64,000 nt of DNA from Dermanyssus gallinae (taxonomy: Eukaryota; Arthropoda; Arachnida; Mesostigmata; Dermanyssidae), in the NCBI GenBank assembly GCA_003439945.1, contig QVRM01002145.1, positions 1 to 64,000 of the forward strand. The letters run 5' to 3'. Numbering within the stretch: the first letter of the stretch is position 1; each line of letters opens with the position of its first letter. Of the stretch, positions 53,624 through 64,000 are shown piece after piece. The position numbers and the translations under genes were made by a program. The notes under the pieces were generated by a model that was not told the DNA's origin, made no database searches, and saw nothing but the letters and a program-made list of their open reading frames with translations.

Positions 53624-53899
53624 TCAATTGATATCGACAACACTGCTATACATATCAATTTTTGCACAATGTCTTACGCTAGTTCTGGTCGCGCCTGTCA
53701 CGTAGCGGTAGAGCAGGTAGAGAAGCGCAAACGCGACTACAATCGTCACAAAACGGACTTTTCGGACGCCGATGTGCTGCTGAAGGAATCGACGAATTCG
53801 CCAACTGCTGGCGAACATCTTCCGCGCGGCGAGCCTCTGCCAGCGGCCAAGGACCGTGAAGTCAGAAGAGGTTGATGCTGGCAGCACCGTCGAACGCAT
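48302..53899 (-). CDS. B3GALT6: beta-1,3-galactosyltransferase 6 (GT31), seven exons
   Basis: Likely adds the second galactose of the glycosaminoglycan linkage tetrasaccharide in the Golgi, as known for B3GALT6. Exons on the minus strand are 53899-53678, 53137-52819, 52153-52044, 51924-51803, 51229-51110, 49507-49412 and 48578-48302. All six introns are GT-AG and the phases join without a break, giving 421 aa from the first ATG (53899) or 394 aa from the Met at 53818; the human enzyme is about 330 aa. Visible in order: a signal-anchor helix (about residues 48-68), a GT31 start block (LCVAVLS..., RRDACRNSW), [14 protein letters not shown], the metal-binding ADDD (218-221), [49 protein letters not shown] and a closing QCC. 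The tail after QCC is Arg- and Gln-rich from a CAA-type repeat and is not part of the conserved fold. Introns carry a mariner relic, a SINE and TA repeats. The B3GALT6 subfamily is preferred over other GT31 members because of the DPRFDTEY and THKQ blocks. Confidence 0.88.
48776..48837. repeat. (TA)n tract in B3GALT6 intron 6
   Basis: About 31 TA units without interruption, between exons 6 and 7. Confidence 0.93.
49030..49073. repeat. 20-bp hairpin, GATA loop, in B3GALT6 intron 6
   Basis: Arms 49030-49049 and 49054-49073 pair at 19 of 20 positions; the mismatch would be a wobble pair in RNA. Confidence 0.94.
49412..49507 (-). CDS. B3GALT6: B3GALT6 exon 6: SEDVSFG and HDPRFDTEY
   Basis: Flanked by TTCCCTTAG and GTAAGT. 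Encodes [11 protein letters not shown] and [11 protein letters not shown], both diagnostic for the B3GALT6 group. It follows a 1.6-kb intron holding a mariner relic. Confidence 0.92.
50030..50965 (+). mobile_element. degraded mariner relic in B3GALT6 intron 5
   Basis: Frame-broken transposase remains, antisense to the host gene. Recognisable pieces in three frames are [25 protein letters not shown]...FHQN (second catalytic Asp gone), [20 protein letters not shown] (third Asp present) and YAEYLVRG...[11 protein letters not shown]. The part before 50470 is uncertain and no terminal repeats were found. It is a different and older lineage than the copy at 30.7 kb. Confidence 0.75.
51026..51101 (+). 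mobile_element. SINE family B fragment at a B3GALT6 splice donor
   Basis: 5'-truncated copy on the plus strand, antisense to the host gene, ending CAGCCCGAAAA. Direct repeats GTATTTA lie at 51019-51025 and 51102-51108. The right repeat is the reverse complement of the intron 5 donor region (GTAAATAC), so the insertion went in at the splice site. Confidence 0.82.
51110..51229 (-). CDS. B3GALT6: B3GALT6 exon 5: [12 protein letters not shown] acceptor-site block
   Basis: Encodes [20 protein letters not shown] then YVFSGG, the most recognisable GT31 block. The donor GTAAAT directly abuts a SINE fragment (51026-51101). Confidence 0.92.
51803..51924 (-). CDS. B3GALT6: B3GALT6 exon 4: DDD metal site
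   Basis: Opens with [10 protein letters not shown], the GT31 DxD-type Mn2+/UDP-sugar site, and continues to [16 protein letters not shown]. The donor GTGAGC splits an Arg codon (AG|G). Confidence 0.9.
52044..52153 (-). CDS. B3GALT6: B3GALT6 exon 3: GDIVEL...NLTLK segment
   Basis: The acceptor CTTTTGGCAG completes the Gly codon from exon 2. It encodes [18 protein letters not shown] and ends CQFILK just before the metal site, at a GTATCT donor in phase 0. Confidence 0.88.
52819..53137 (-). CDS. B3GALT6: B3GALT6 exon 2: start of GT31 catalytic domain
   Basis: Begins after TTTGTTTAG with [14 protein letters not shown] and carries the family block RRDACRNSW, then KAFFFLGKP. It ends in EQERRQHG, split at a GTACGT donor. 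The loop between these blocks is longer than in vertebrate B3GALT6. Confidence 0.85.
53678..53899 (-). CDS. B3GALT6: B3GALT6 exon 1: cytoplasmic tail and signal anchor
   Basis: First coding exon. It encodes a basic N-terminal tail ([14 protein letters not shown]) followed by a single hydrophobic helix ([15 protein letters not shown]), as in type II Golgi enzymes. Two in-frame ATGs are possible, at 53899 and 53818; both have A at -3. It ends at a GTAAGA donor in phase 0, which fits the next acceptor. Confidence 0.75.
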
Positions 53900-55954
53900 C
53901 TTCCAGCTACGCACCGGAGTGGAGCCTCGCGGCGATCAGCTTTTCTGCTTTCTTTGTCGCCTTATGATTATAGTGTCATGCGGAACAACGGCAAACGACA
54001 ACAGGACACCGTTAGCTCAACCAACTTCTTCACGTGCATACGATGTCGTGAGTTTTGAGATAATTACTAGTTATTATGTTATTACCAAAAAACATATTAA
54101 GTAGTTTATTGGCCAAATAGCAGGTATTATATTTTGTTGTTTTTGTAAATGGTCTAGTCGAGGAATTAGGTCAATAAACGACTTAATAAAAAAAAACAAT
54201 TATATACAAAGTGATTTTGTGATTATTTAAAAAACAAATTACAAACAATTATTTTATTCCACTACCGTCGAATGGCTAAATCGCTTTACTGACCGGCATA
54301 CAGATCAAACGCACGGTAAACGCGGGGATGGGAGGGAGTAATAGCATCAACGTGTACAGACGATTGAACAGTAGGAGGCAAACACAAACCACAAAGAAGT
54401 ACATATGTGTCGCTTGTGTAAAGAAGACAATTTTTCTTTCACATAGCCTACATTTAAGGTTGTATGAAAGAAAAGTAACTGTTCACCCTGATGAGCCCTG
54501 GCGAGACAAATGAAATCGCTAGACATTTGCAAGAAACCGCACCGTTGTAATCGACCAGCCAGGCGATCCAAATGCGCTCTGATCCGTTTGCAGCTTCATC
54601 GGCCGCGGATGTTTATCGAGACGAGACTAGAGAGATGATTGATTGATGAGTTTGACTACAATTGATGAGTTGCGAACGATTTTTCAGAATGCACATCGTC
54701 AACTGAACGTTGTGACAATAAAGCAATACAAACAGCTTAAAACATTAACGGCCATATCAAAGTATTGTTGGCGGTTGCCTGTTTTCGCAATAGTCGTCGA
54801 ATCGAGTCTTCTCGGCGCATCAGTACCTTTCTTTTCACCGGGTTATGATGTTCTTGTGTTGTCATTGTTTGGCAACTTGTCACTTGACTCACATATGATT
54901 ATCACAACTGTGACAGCCCCTTGGACGCGTTCGACACTTTGAATTGCCCGCCATTTGGTAATCCTGGAGTCCTGCTGCTGCTGTTGCTGCGGCTGTTGTT
55001 ATTGTTGCTATTTGGCGGAACCGTGCAGCGTATCAGGAATAGCTAGCTACCTCTGTTCAAATCAAGAGTATTGCCTTATCCACTTCTTCGTTAACCTCTG
55101 TACAACACTAAAAAGTAGTATTACTGGCAGCAACTTGTTAGGATAGAAGCGTTTCAAATACGGGTCAGGCAATTTTCGGTTCGCAAAAACGTCGTGAGGT
55201 CACGTGATCATGATATTTTGATTGATCCGTCAGGCGGCGGGTCCCGGATCAAAACAAAGCACAACGACAAGCGAACGCAAGTCGAAGTCCCAGTTTGTGT
55301 GTGTGCGGAAAAGTGCAGATGCAGAAAAAGCAAGTAGGTTAATTTCGAGCACATTTCGAAGTGGTGGCGGAAATCTAGTATTCGCAACAGAGAACCTACT
55401 GGTCTCTTTTAGTACATAGTGAGTAATGAGTGAGTGAGCTGAACGTCAGGTGGATGCGACCTCAGTTGTGATTGTTATTGTGATTATTATTATTATTATT
55501 ATTATTGTTGTTGAGTTCCAGTATCGGTGTCTATCTTGAATTTGCCGGAAACGGTATCGTACCCCTCCTATACTGCACGAATCACACTATGCAAGGCAAG
55601 TAAGTTACTTGGTGTTCTTGTATGATTCTTGTAGAGTGGATTGCTTGCGAACTCAAATAATGGAAGCGGCGCGAAAAAAAAAAAGCCAGCTATCGATGCG
55701 GGCAGGCGAAATTGCAGAACCACTTGGCTCATTTGAGACCATTTTGAGACATACGGGCCAGTTTCGCGCCAATCGGTGGCGACGTTTATTGTTTAAGTTT
55801 CGCTCAAACAAGCGACGTTAGGCCATTCTTTCCAAGAGCCGCCGAAACTTGAGGAGCAATGAATCTGCCTCAGGTTCTGTGTTAAAAACCAAATCATATG
55901 TTCTATAATGGTTACTGCTTATTATGATCAAGCAGTGATACCGAAAACACTGTG
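53900..55954. other. upstream region of B3GALT6, no supported gene
   Basis: Should hold the B3GALT6 promoter on the minus strand. A 99-codon frame at 54643-54942 is not recognised. Confidence 0.45.
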
Positions 55955-56335
55955 AATGCGTGGCACTGTCGATTTCGCGACAGACGTGAAGAAACCGAAG
56001 AGAAGACTCCTCCGTTCGGGAAGGCCAGCTTGACGTCAGTATCAGAGAAATACGTTGAAAAGGTCCTGATGTCGTACTCAACAATCGCCGAAGTAACGGT
56101 CTTGACCGTTGATATTTCATGCGTCAGAAGACTGGCAGCTAAGTTCGTTCCAAAAATGTTGAATTTTCTGCAAAGGAACGGTCGAAGTGAACCTTCGGTC
56201 GATAGCAGAAGACCCTAGTTTGCTTCAGACTGTGATTGCAGAGAGCGAGTCATGGGTATATGGGTACAACATCGAGACCAAAGCCCAGTCCAGTTCCAGT
56301 GGTGCTTCCAAGGATTGAGTCGGTCGAATAAATTC
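55955..56335 (+). mobile_element. degraded mariner relic, same subfamily as the 30.7-kb copy
   Basis: Contains VRRLAAKFVPKMLNF and, in another frame, ESWVYGYNIETKAQSS. These match blocks of the 30.7-kb transposase (RRVAAKFVPKLLN and ESWVYGYDVETKAQSS). The segment between is deleted and frameshifted, and the 5' and 3' ends are lost. Confidence 0.75.
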
Positions 56336-56580
56336 AGACAGAGCAGGTTCAGGAAAAAATGATTTGAATTACGTTGTAAAATATGCAATTTGAAAGAGAA
56401 AACTTTAAAAAAGGTTTGCCTCAGACTGGTGAGAGAGTGTGGGATGGTTTCGTGATATATGTATATATGTATATATATTTTGTTTTTTTTACATATATAC
56501 AAAATTCATTTATTCAATGAATCAATCATTCACGGTCGGAACATGACGTTTGGTTTTCTGCGAGAGTGTGCACCATTACG

Positions 56581-56619
<39 letters not shown>

Positions 56620-56999
56620 CTCGATAGGTCATCTAGCAGCCTAGTTCGATTTAAATTATTTCTGACTGCCCGTGCTAATAACATTATTAAATAACTGTTC
56701 GCGTCATTTGTCGACAGCGGTGGGCCAACGATTTGAAGGCGGTAACGACGACGCTATCCGTCTGTTCATCTCACACTGATTGTAGCTGACAACAGCTCTT
56801 CTCAGAGACGATCGCGCGATTTCTGAAACCGACAGACCGTCCGACTTCAGAGCGACGTCCGAAATTGACAGGCCTTCAATTTCAGCACGACGTCAGAAGT
56901 TAACAACTTCGAAGGTCCAGCCGAGGACTGTGTGCGCTTCGATTTGTCTCGATCTCTGTCTGACCTTTGTTCGGGGTTGTACCTTAGCGCTGCATTGCG
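56336..56999. other. upstream region of the 57-kb gene
   Basis: TA tract at 56582-56615, then GC-richer sequence (56700-56999) that probably contains the promoter and 5' UTR. Confidence 0.4.
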
Positions 57000-57670
57000 A
57001 TGTCGTCGCCTTTACCCCCGGAAGCGGCAAAGGCAGCATCATCTAACTCATCAGCATCAGCTTCGCCGAAGCAACGTCCACCACTTTCCCCGCCACGACC
57101 ATCATCGTCCTCGCCCGATCGCCGACAATCGTCGAAGGCGAAAACATGGGAAGATCTGCTCTTATCTGCCAGCGGTGCATCAGCGTACGAACGCTCAACT
57201 AGCCCCCCGGCGCCTGCTAGGATGCCGCACGCCAACGTTGGCGGCGACGAAGACGACAATAATGATGATGATGCTGGTGTTGATGAGGATGACGATGATG
57301 ATGATGATAAGAGTAACAACAGCAACAAGAATAACAACAACAACAATGACAACTCACGGTCACGTCAGCCGTGCTCGGCTCCTACCAATTCGCAATCGAC
57401 TCCTGTTCAACTCGATCTAGCCCGGCTGTCGGAGATGCTCGATTGCATCCCCCTGCACGAGCGTTTCGCCGTGCCTGGCGACATGCTACTACCCGAAGAG
57501 ATCGCCGAGTTCGAGCGCGTCGCCCGCCAGAGGCTGAAGTCGTTTGACGAACGCGTCAAAAGCATCGCCATGGCCGAGATCCGAGGCGAACGGTCATCGG
57601 GCGCCTCTCAGGCTGAAATCGATCTCAACAAGGTACGCACGGCCTGACGACCATCACGTTGTGCGCCGTT

Positions 57671-57710
<40 letters not shown>

Positions 57711-57985
57711 TGTATAACCTGACTAACAAGTTCCGTTAGCTTGCGATGTTTAATAACTATAACCTCAGCTAGCTCGCGTTGAACACGATCTGAGCCATGT
57801 TCGAGAGCCTCGTAACGCTAATTAGTGTAATTTGAAATCTTGCATTGCAGGTGAAAGAGGCGGTTATGTCACGAGGGTCACGCGAAAACGCCCCGCGAAA
57901 CGACGAGAATGAAGTCGACGATGATGACGACAGTCTAAATCCGGCTGATATCGTTGATTGGTTAGATAAAGTTCTCGCCAAGTAA
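57000..57985 (+). CDS. two-exon gene, conserved-looking protein of unknown function
   Basis: Exon 1 runs from ATG 57000 to 57632 and exon 2 from 57851 to TAA 57985. The intron is GTACGC...TTGCAG (218 bp, phase 0) and contains a (TA)n tract. The product is 255 aa. The N-terminal half is disordered (Ser/Pro, then Asp-rich and Asn-rich runs). A structured region follows: DLARLSEMLDCIPLHERFAV, PEEIAEFERVARQRLKSFDE and a predicted helix to AEIRGE. The second exon ends with an acidic run and a short helix, DIVDWLDKVLAK. The intron junction gives an uninterrupted frame, which supports the model. I do not recognise the family. Acidic low-complexity composition suggests a nuclear or cytoplasmic soluble protein, but that is inference. 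Confidence 0.72.
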
Positions 57986-58375
57986 TTTTCTGCTTAAGTC
58001 TGGTCGTTCAGCTGCTGCTGCTATTTGGTACTGGTATTGTTGTTGGTGGTGGTCGTGTTGTTGTTGTGGTGTATTTAAGACCACCACTCTAATCATCTGT
58101 ATGTTATTGTCTAACCGAGGCATCCAACTCGCCAACGTACAAGCTCGGCTAATTCAGTCGCTACTGCTGTCCCTACCCGCCCATAGCTGACCAACACTGG
58201 ATCTACCTCACACGTGGATCTGAAGACGAAGCGATGAAGATCACGATACGTAAAAGTAATTGATTTCATTTAAACCTTCGTGTTTGGGTAGCCTACGGGA
58301 CGCGTTGTTGATGAATAACGTGGCAGTGACGATGCATCGATTCTCATTTTTATTTAATTATACTATATTAGATCG

Positions 58376-58377
<2 letters not shown>

Positions 58378-58448
<71 letters not shown>
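58378..58448. repeat. compound (TA)n(TG)n microsatellite
   Basis: TA run to about 58433, then TG repeats to 58448. Confidence 0.93.
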
Positions 58449-59432
58449 ACGTCTGGCGCGCGTGAACTTGTGTCTGGGTCGTCCGATGATGGAGTCAGCG
58501 GCCATAGTTTATCACAACGAGATATCTGTCACAGCATTTTTATATGCAGTCTGTATAATGTGACAACGCCTGCATAGCGGCCAGCTATCGTGGTATCCCA
58601 TCCGGTAGAGCTAAATATACCCTGTATATAATATATACAGGATACGTTGACAAGTAATCACATTGCACGATTCATTATGCGTTTGTTTACATGATGTTGC
58701 GTTTTTAATACGAGCATTAGAATGTGTGACAGTGTTGTCAATGACAATACACGATGTCGCGTTGTCATATATATATATATATAATGGGAGGGGCTCTGCA
58801 TCAATCTGTATGCATGAAGTGGAGTGTGTCGCGTCTATTTAGAGGCTGGCAGCTGCCTAGGTTCATTGTTCTCAGGTCCAGCTACCGGCGATTGGAAGAA
58901 GCCGGCAAGCAGAAGTTGTATGTTATGTCAATCTCGTCGGGAAGGCGAAAGGCACGGCGAGCATCTTAGTAAGCAGTGTATTCTCTATTCTACAGGATGT
59001 CTATTCTTACCTGCTATTGTACACAGTGGTATCTTACTTTGGCCTGAAGTCCGCGTCTATTCTGGTGCTACAAGAGAAATATGGCGTGCTACGATTTTGG
59101 AGGACAATGTGACTTCTGTGGATTGTGGCACTTGATCCGTTGTTTTTTTGACGGAACAGTGTAGTTGTGCTACCTGTCGAATTGGTGTACGTTAAAGACC
59201 GTATCATTTGAAGGGGAGGGTCGAAAAGAACTGACAATGTGTGTGGCAGCGAATATTAGAAACACTGAACCAACACAAAGCGTTGTTTTTTTGTAAAGAC
59301 TACACACACACATATATATATATATATATAACAAGGTATTTGGCAATGGGAGCCACGTTTAGCGGTACCAGTATGTAACGAGAAAAATGTGTTCTGGGCT
59401 ATAATCTCAATATTGTGCTAACTTTCATACAT

Positions 59433-59433
<1 letters not shown>

Positions 59434-59476
<43 letters not shown>
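59434..59476. repeat. (TA)n tract
   Basis: About 21 TA units; a shorter one lies at 59311-59331. Confidence 0.92.
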
Positions 59477-59483
<7 letters not shown>

Positions 59484-59868
59484 CTTTAATAACAGATGCA
59501 CTTGAAACGCAGACAGACAGTTGTTCAGTGAAGATTTTAAACCTCCCCATATTATATTGACACACGTCTATAGTCTGTGTAAATATTTAGTCGAAGACTA
59601 TAGAGAAAACGGTGCAGCCAAGAATCTGTTAATCGACAACAAGGCAATGAAATCGTATCGCAGAACGAAATAATTACTTGTATGAAGAATCAGCTACTGG
59701 GTGTGCATGATAAATAAATTGTACATTTTTCCAACACGATGATGACTAAATCCAACGTGTATTCGTCATCATTATCGTCGATTTTGTCCTCTTCCCTGAA
59801 ACTATCATAATACCATTTTATGTTACATTAGTTTCTATAGCAACGTAATGTCGTAGCTTATTATTATT

Positions 59869-59903
59869 AATTTCACTTCTACTATATCAGTAGAGGTGAA
59901 ATT
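59869..59903. repeat. 15-bp inverted repeat, 5-nt loop
   Basis: Arms pair at 14 of 15. A second weaker hairpin (ATACACTT / AAGTGTAT) follows at 59913-59945. Confidence 0.88.
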
Positions 59904-60130
59904 TATAATCATATACACTTTTGTTATTATCAGTGATAAGTGTATTTATGAGAGTGTTTTTATCGGTGTGCATTGGAGCACAATGTAATTTTATAAACGC
60001 TAGAACGGCTGCAGCCCCTGGCTTTATTTCAAGGGTGCACTTCCTATAATAATAAATGTGTGAACGCAAAAGCACATGAGATCACTCTGGCGTACCTTTT
60101 GCTTTTGTATCTTTCTAATGTACGGTGGCT

Positions 60131-60314
60131 TTCTTTTTTCGGGGCTGACTCTCAGCCAAGATTTAACGTCCATGGGACTGCTTTTCGCATTGCTTCAAAG
60201 ACGGACCCCCATAAATACAAATGTGCAACGGTGGGGCTCGAACCCGCGCACCTATGTGTCACCTCCGGTCGCGAGGCGCAGACGCATGCCACCACGCCAC
60301 CGGGCTCGACAATA
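60131..60314 (-). mobile_element. SINE family B, full-length copy with target duplication
   Basis: Matches 5753-5932 throughout. The B box is at 60244-60234 on the minus strand; the A box has one substitution (TGGCGTGGTGG). TACGGTGGCT repeats at 60121-60130 and 60315-60324 form the target duplication. Confidence 0.87.
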
Positions 60315-60324
60315 TACGGTGGCT

Positions 60325-63149
60325 GGCGCTCTTTAAGTGTACCAGGGCACAGTGTGACTCTGGTGGCCTGCTCTGTTGTGTTTTTTTGCGTTCTAAATTT
60401 TTCCTTTTTTTATTTTTGGAATTTGGTTGGAATTTCATGCTGAAATCGGCTTATTTCCGCTTACTCCCAGATTTATTTTAAGGTACAATATAAGGCACTA
60501 GTCACGAGGCACACGTGTGAATAGGTAAGAATCATTTTGATAATATGTACACTTTATACTTACCCTTATACTGTTTCAATACATGACGCCTTTCTCTCGT
60601 GACGGCACAGACATGACAACAGCTACAACAAGAGAACGATGTTTACGGGCAAATGCGTGTCCTGCATATGTCATCTTTTATTCTTATTTTTTACTTCTTC
60701 ACGTAAATGAACACACAGTGGCACCCACCGCATTATTCGCACTCCATTTATTGGCCATGCTGCTCCTCACAATAATCGCCATCGTGACAACTTAGCAATC
60801 TACTCTTATTTCTACTGCATGATGAATACGACCAGTGGTGTAATAAGAATGACAATGCCAACATCAGCAGCTCTTACAGTAATGGCAACGATAATATTAC
60901 AATGGTCGTAATATTTTCTTGACGACTATGAGGTGCCCGTCCTTCCCTTCTTCATTCGTTTTTTTCGTTTCTTTATTTCCCTTATCATCATGATAGAGAG
61001 GACAAAGAGATGCGTAACCCTACTACTACTACAACTACTATTGCTACGGCTATCAACGTTGGACCAAATCAGAATGGTTCTCACTCCAAAACAATCGATA
61101 AACAGTATACAGCAGCTCAGCAAATTGCACTCTGAAAACTAAAACTAACACGAGCTCAATATGACTAGATAGTACGAGACGCCGACAGGCTATTTTTTGT
61201 TATCTTTGATCCTCTTGTTGAGGACGACGTTTTCTGTCGTATACATAGAAAACCAGATGCAAAGACTCTCTCAGCGCCGGCTAGCTAGAGTCCTCAGAGC
61301 CCCCTCTTCCCAGCGGCCTCCTTACCAGCGGCCATCGACCGGCCAATTGATTGACGTCATACGTTACGCATAACAACGAACGTGTTGCTACTCCACCAGA
61401 AAAGAGGAAGTTGTTTGTTTAGCGGGCGTTCGTTGATCGATTGCGTACCCCTTTGCCCCATGGTCAGAGAGACGAGGGAAAAAGGCTAGGAAAGACGAGT
61501 TACGGCTGTGGTGTCGTCGATGTTCTGCTCTTTTTGGATCGCAGAGTACATACGGCTGGTTGCACGTGTATGCGTGCACGTATCTAACCAGTAGTGATGC
61601 GTTTGCCCAGACAGACCGGATCAATCGTGTCGTGTCGTGTTTCGAAGGGCCCGACTTGACGCACCGGAGGCCTTTAGCTCCAAACCCGCATTTAGCCATA
61701 AAGGGAGACCACGTTTCGGCCATGGCTATTCCTTCCAGAAAAGCTACTTGTATCGAGTCGTAGGCGTCTCTTAGGGGAGAGTTTGTGTTTAACTCCGCAC
61801 ACATATATTAAGCCTACTTACAGATAACGTTTGGCTGCATTGACGTGGTCAACGTGGCCGCGTCCGCAACCGCGCTGACGCAGTGCGTCTTACCGGAAAG
61901 AGCAGTCGTCTATTTAAAATATACGCCTTTGAAACGTGAGGGCAAGACCGCCTCGTTCATCAAGGGTCAATATCATGCTGACTGACTCAGCAGTTTCTTA
62001 TCGCACGTTGCATTCCCTTGAGGTCGATAGAGCTCGACAGGGCGTCTTGATGAGCGACGACTACCTTGCAATGAGCCGCTCTTAGCAATACTATGTTTCA
62101 GAATAAAGAGCATCGAAGCTACTCTACTATGAACATGAACGCTTAGAGGATACCATAGCACAGAGGTGCATGTGTGCTTGCTTCGACCTATTGTTATTAT
62201 CATGTACTTGCTGCGCACATTCGTACACAGTGCATACATACAATCACGCACGAAATGTTCGCTTCTTTTCACAGCTTATCGAATTATTTGTACGAGTAGG
62301 CAGACTACAAATTACCTCGTCAGGCGTCCGTTCTTAAAACAACGACAAAGAAACGCAAAATAAACTGACAGCGGGAGCAGTTATAGCCGGCTCTTTACGC
62401 ATGCAGGTTTGCGCCGCCTGTATGGGCGTATATTCGGTTGTACATGCCTAATTCTTCAGCTGTGTCCGTATGATGGCGGTTGACGTGGCGTCACATCCAA
62501 AAGGCCTGCCGAAACCCTTGCCGTTTGGCTTGCCCTAGGAAGAGCCGCCTATGAACCGTCTACCACGGAATGAAACTAGTTGAGTCGTGCTGATTGATAT
62601 TGATGGTGCGTGTTATCAGCTAGCAAGCATTCCCTGCGCGCTGTTCTGTCACTAGTCCCATCTTGTACCGCCTGGCGGTACCGGTGTGGGTCGATTGTTC
62701 GTCGAAAGCCCACTGTTCTGGGTCGAGATTCTGTTCGTACCACAAAACACACACGACACTGCCAAGTGCAAAACAAATTTTCGATCCTTCAGTGAACGTC
62801 GCGTGACGGTCGCCTGTGACTACCAAGTATGGGGATCAGGCGGCCGTTGTCCGTCCTTATTTTACGCCAATGCATTCATGTATTAGGCCAAAAGGTCGTT
62901 TAACAGCTAAAAGGTGAAAAACTGTTGACGTCCAAAAACACACCGTCGCGTAAGAGGACGAACGCCAAAAGGCCGCCTGCAACCGCGATTCGTGCGTTCA
63001 TCAGTAGGAGCAGTGAGACGCCACGAGGAGCCCATTCCTCATTGTAAGTCAGCCCGCAGACACACGCAAACACACACAGATTTCATCCGGGCAATCAGGT
63101 CGCCGGCCCGCGTGTCCGTTCCATCATGCGTGGAACTTCTTTGCGGTCA
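60325..63149. other. intergenic DNA and 3' flank of the membrane-protein gene
   Basis: A 138-codon minus-strand frame at 61388-61804 has no recognised domain. Nothing else supported. Confidence 0.45.
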
Positions 63150-63683
63150 TTAGATCTCCTTGGCTGAGAGCTTCACCCTGAAGGTCTTCTGGTAGAGCGT
63201 CGAGCCAGCGAAAAGTGCGGCCAAAAGTACGCTGATCGGAACCGAGACCCAGAAGGCCCACACGAGCGACAGAACCGCACCCACGGCCAGCAACACCACT
63301 AAGAAGCAGAATACAGAAAAAAAAGGGGCAGTTGACCAGTTTACATAGTGTCGTCAACGCATAACACATGGTGCGTCTGGTCACAACCTCAAACTCGTTT
63401 TTCTATTTCGACCAACAATCACGAAACAATATTAAATTCAAGCAAGACCAGCACAAATCGCATTACAGAAATATCCTCTGTTTGACCTCATGATTAAGCA
63501 AGTATTTTAGGGCTAAATAGCTTATGCACATATTTATATATACATACCAGAACATAAAAGCTCCTTTATTTATGTGTGCATGACAATCTACACAGTCTCG
63601 AACATACGTTCAATAGTACATAGCAGAAATGGTCGGTAAATGTACACCTCGTTAACTAGTGAAATATATTTCTACAGCAAACT

Positions 63684-63729
<46 letters not shown>

Positions 63730-63881
63730 TGTAGAGAAACGTACCCACGAGTATGGCACATGCTACTGCAGAGCACGCAACCAAAAGGGCGGACATGGAG
63801 AGGGCGACTGCCAGTGGCAGACACATCACCACTATAGCTGTAACCAATGCCGACGAAAGGATCGCATTGTCGGCTAGATAC
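63150..63881 (-). CDS. 3' exons of a multi-pass membrane protein (LDAF1/promethin-like?)
   Basis: Two minus-strand exons, 63881-63745 and 63298-63150 (stop TAA at 63150). The intron 63744-63299 runs from GTACGT to TTCTTAG and contains (TA)n. The upstream acceptor is TCTATTGCAG, so the 5' part lies beyond the window. The 94 visible residues are mostly hydrophobic: YLADNAILSSALVTAIVV, LPLAVALSMSALLVACS, VVLLAVGAVLSLVWAFWV and PISVLLAALFAG, then a short basic tail ending KLSAKEI. Several paired hydrophobic segments after a YL..N..L start resemble lipid-droplet assembly factor 1 (promethin), which works with seipin at the ER. That match is from memory and weak; any small multi-pass ER or plasma membrane protein is possible. 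Confidence 0.6.
63687..63727. repeat. (TA)n tract in the intron of the membrane-protein gene
   Basis: About 20 TA units, 18 bp inside the donor at 63744. Another TA tract lies at 63927-63951 in the preceding intron. Confidence 0.92.
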
Positions 63882-64000
63882 CTGCAATAGACCAATGAGG
63901 TGCTTTACGTTGTAGATACGTCATAAATATATATATATATATATATATATTTTCTTATTATTAATAGAAGTAAAAGTATGTTGCGTGTACAACCTAGGAT

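Larger units (their letters stand above)
57986..60120. other. 3' flank of the 57-kb gene and intergenic DNA
   Basis: (TTG)n near 58033-58068, TA tracts at 58378, 58768, 59311 and 59434, and hairpins at 59869-59945. No further gene seen. Confidence 0.5.

Noticed and set aside
61388..61804. 138-codon minus-strand frame
   Set aside because: No domain, no supporting splice sites, and within the length expected by chance in DNA of this composition.

Overview
This window is eukaryotic nuclear DNA. Coding sequence is sparse and split by GT-AG introns. The rest is intron or intergenic DNA full of (TA)n and (CAA)n/(TTG)n microsatellites, non-LTR retrotransposon remains, tRNA-derived SINEs and mariner elements. 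An arthropod is the best guess, and a chelicerate such as a mesostigmatid mite (Varroa-like) would fit. That placement is an inference from general character (mariner of arthropod type, very dense TA repeats, introns of about 0.1-1.6 kb) and was not tested by any search.

Genes. The best supported gene is a beta-1,3-galactosyltransferase 6 (B3GALT6) homologue on the minus strand, in seven exons between 53899 and 48302. It is assembled here from the signal anchor, the GT31 motifs, the DDD metal site and consistent splice phases. Other genes are a divergent homeobox gene whose large last exon is on the plus strand (about 43196-44724), a complete two-exon plus-strand gene of unknown function (57000-57985), and the last two exons of a minus-strand multi-pass membrane protein running off the right edge (63881-63150, weakly like LDAF1/promethin). 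A candidate terminal exon lies at 3377-3589.

Mobile DNA. 1-1.3 kb has a non-LTR relic. 30.7-32.1 kb holds a mariner with both terminal repeats and a TA duplication, but its third catalytic Asp is Val and its 3' end is frameshifted. 32.2-40.1 kb is a graveyard of LINEs, including a 5'-truncated copy (35428-36764) nested in an older LINE with a perfect 13-bp target-site duplication. Two more mariner relics lie at about 50.0-51.0 kb (inside the galactosyltransferase gene) and 56.0-56.3 kb. Two SINE families with recognisable pol III A and B boxes are present: family A at 2551 and 26481, family B at 5753, 9715, 51026 and 60131. Three family B copies have target-site duplications. One of these is inserted exactly at a splice donor of the galactosyltransferase gene, and the duplication preserves the donor.

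Other structure. There are about 30 (TA)n tracts, minisatellites of 35, 29-30 and 22 bp, and a striking number of long near-perfect hairpins with short loops (4-8 nt), the best a 22-bp perfect stem at 38464-38515. No tRNA, rRNA, CRISPR array or bacterial-type operon is seen. The first 30 kb contains almost no convincing coding sequence and is probably intergenic or long-intron DNA.
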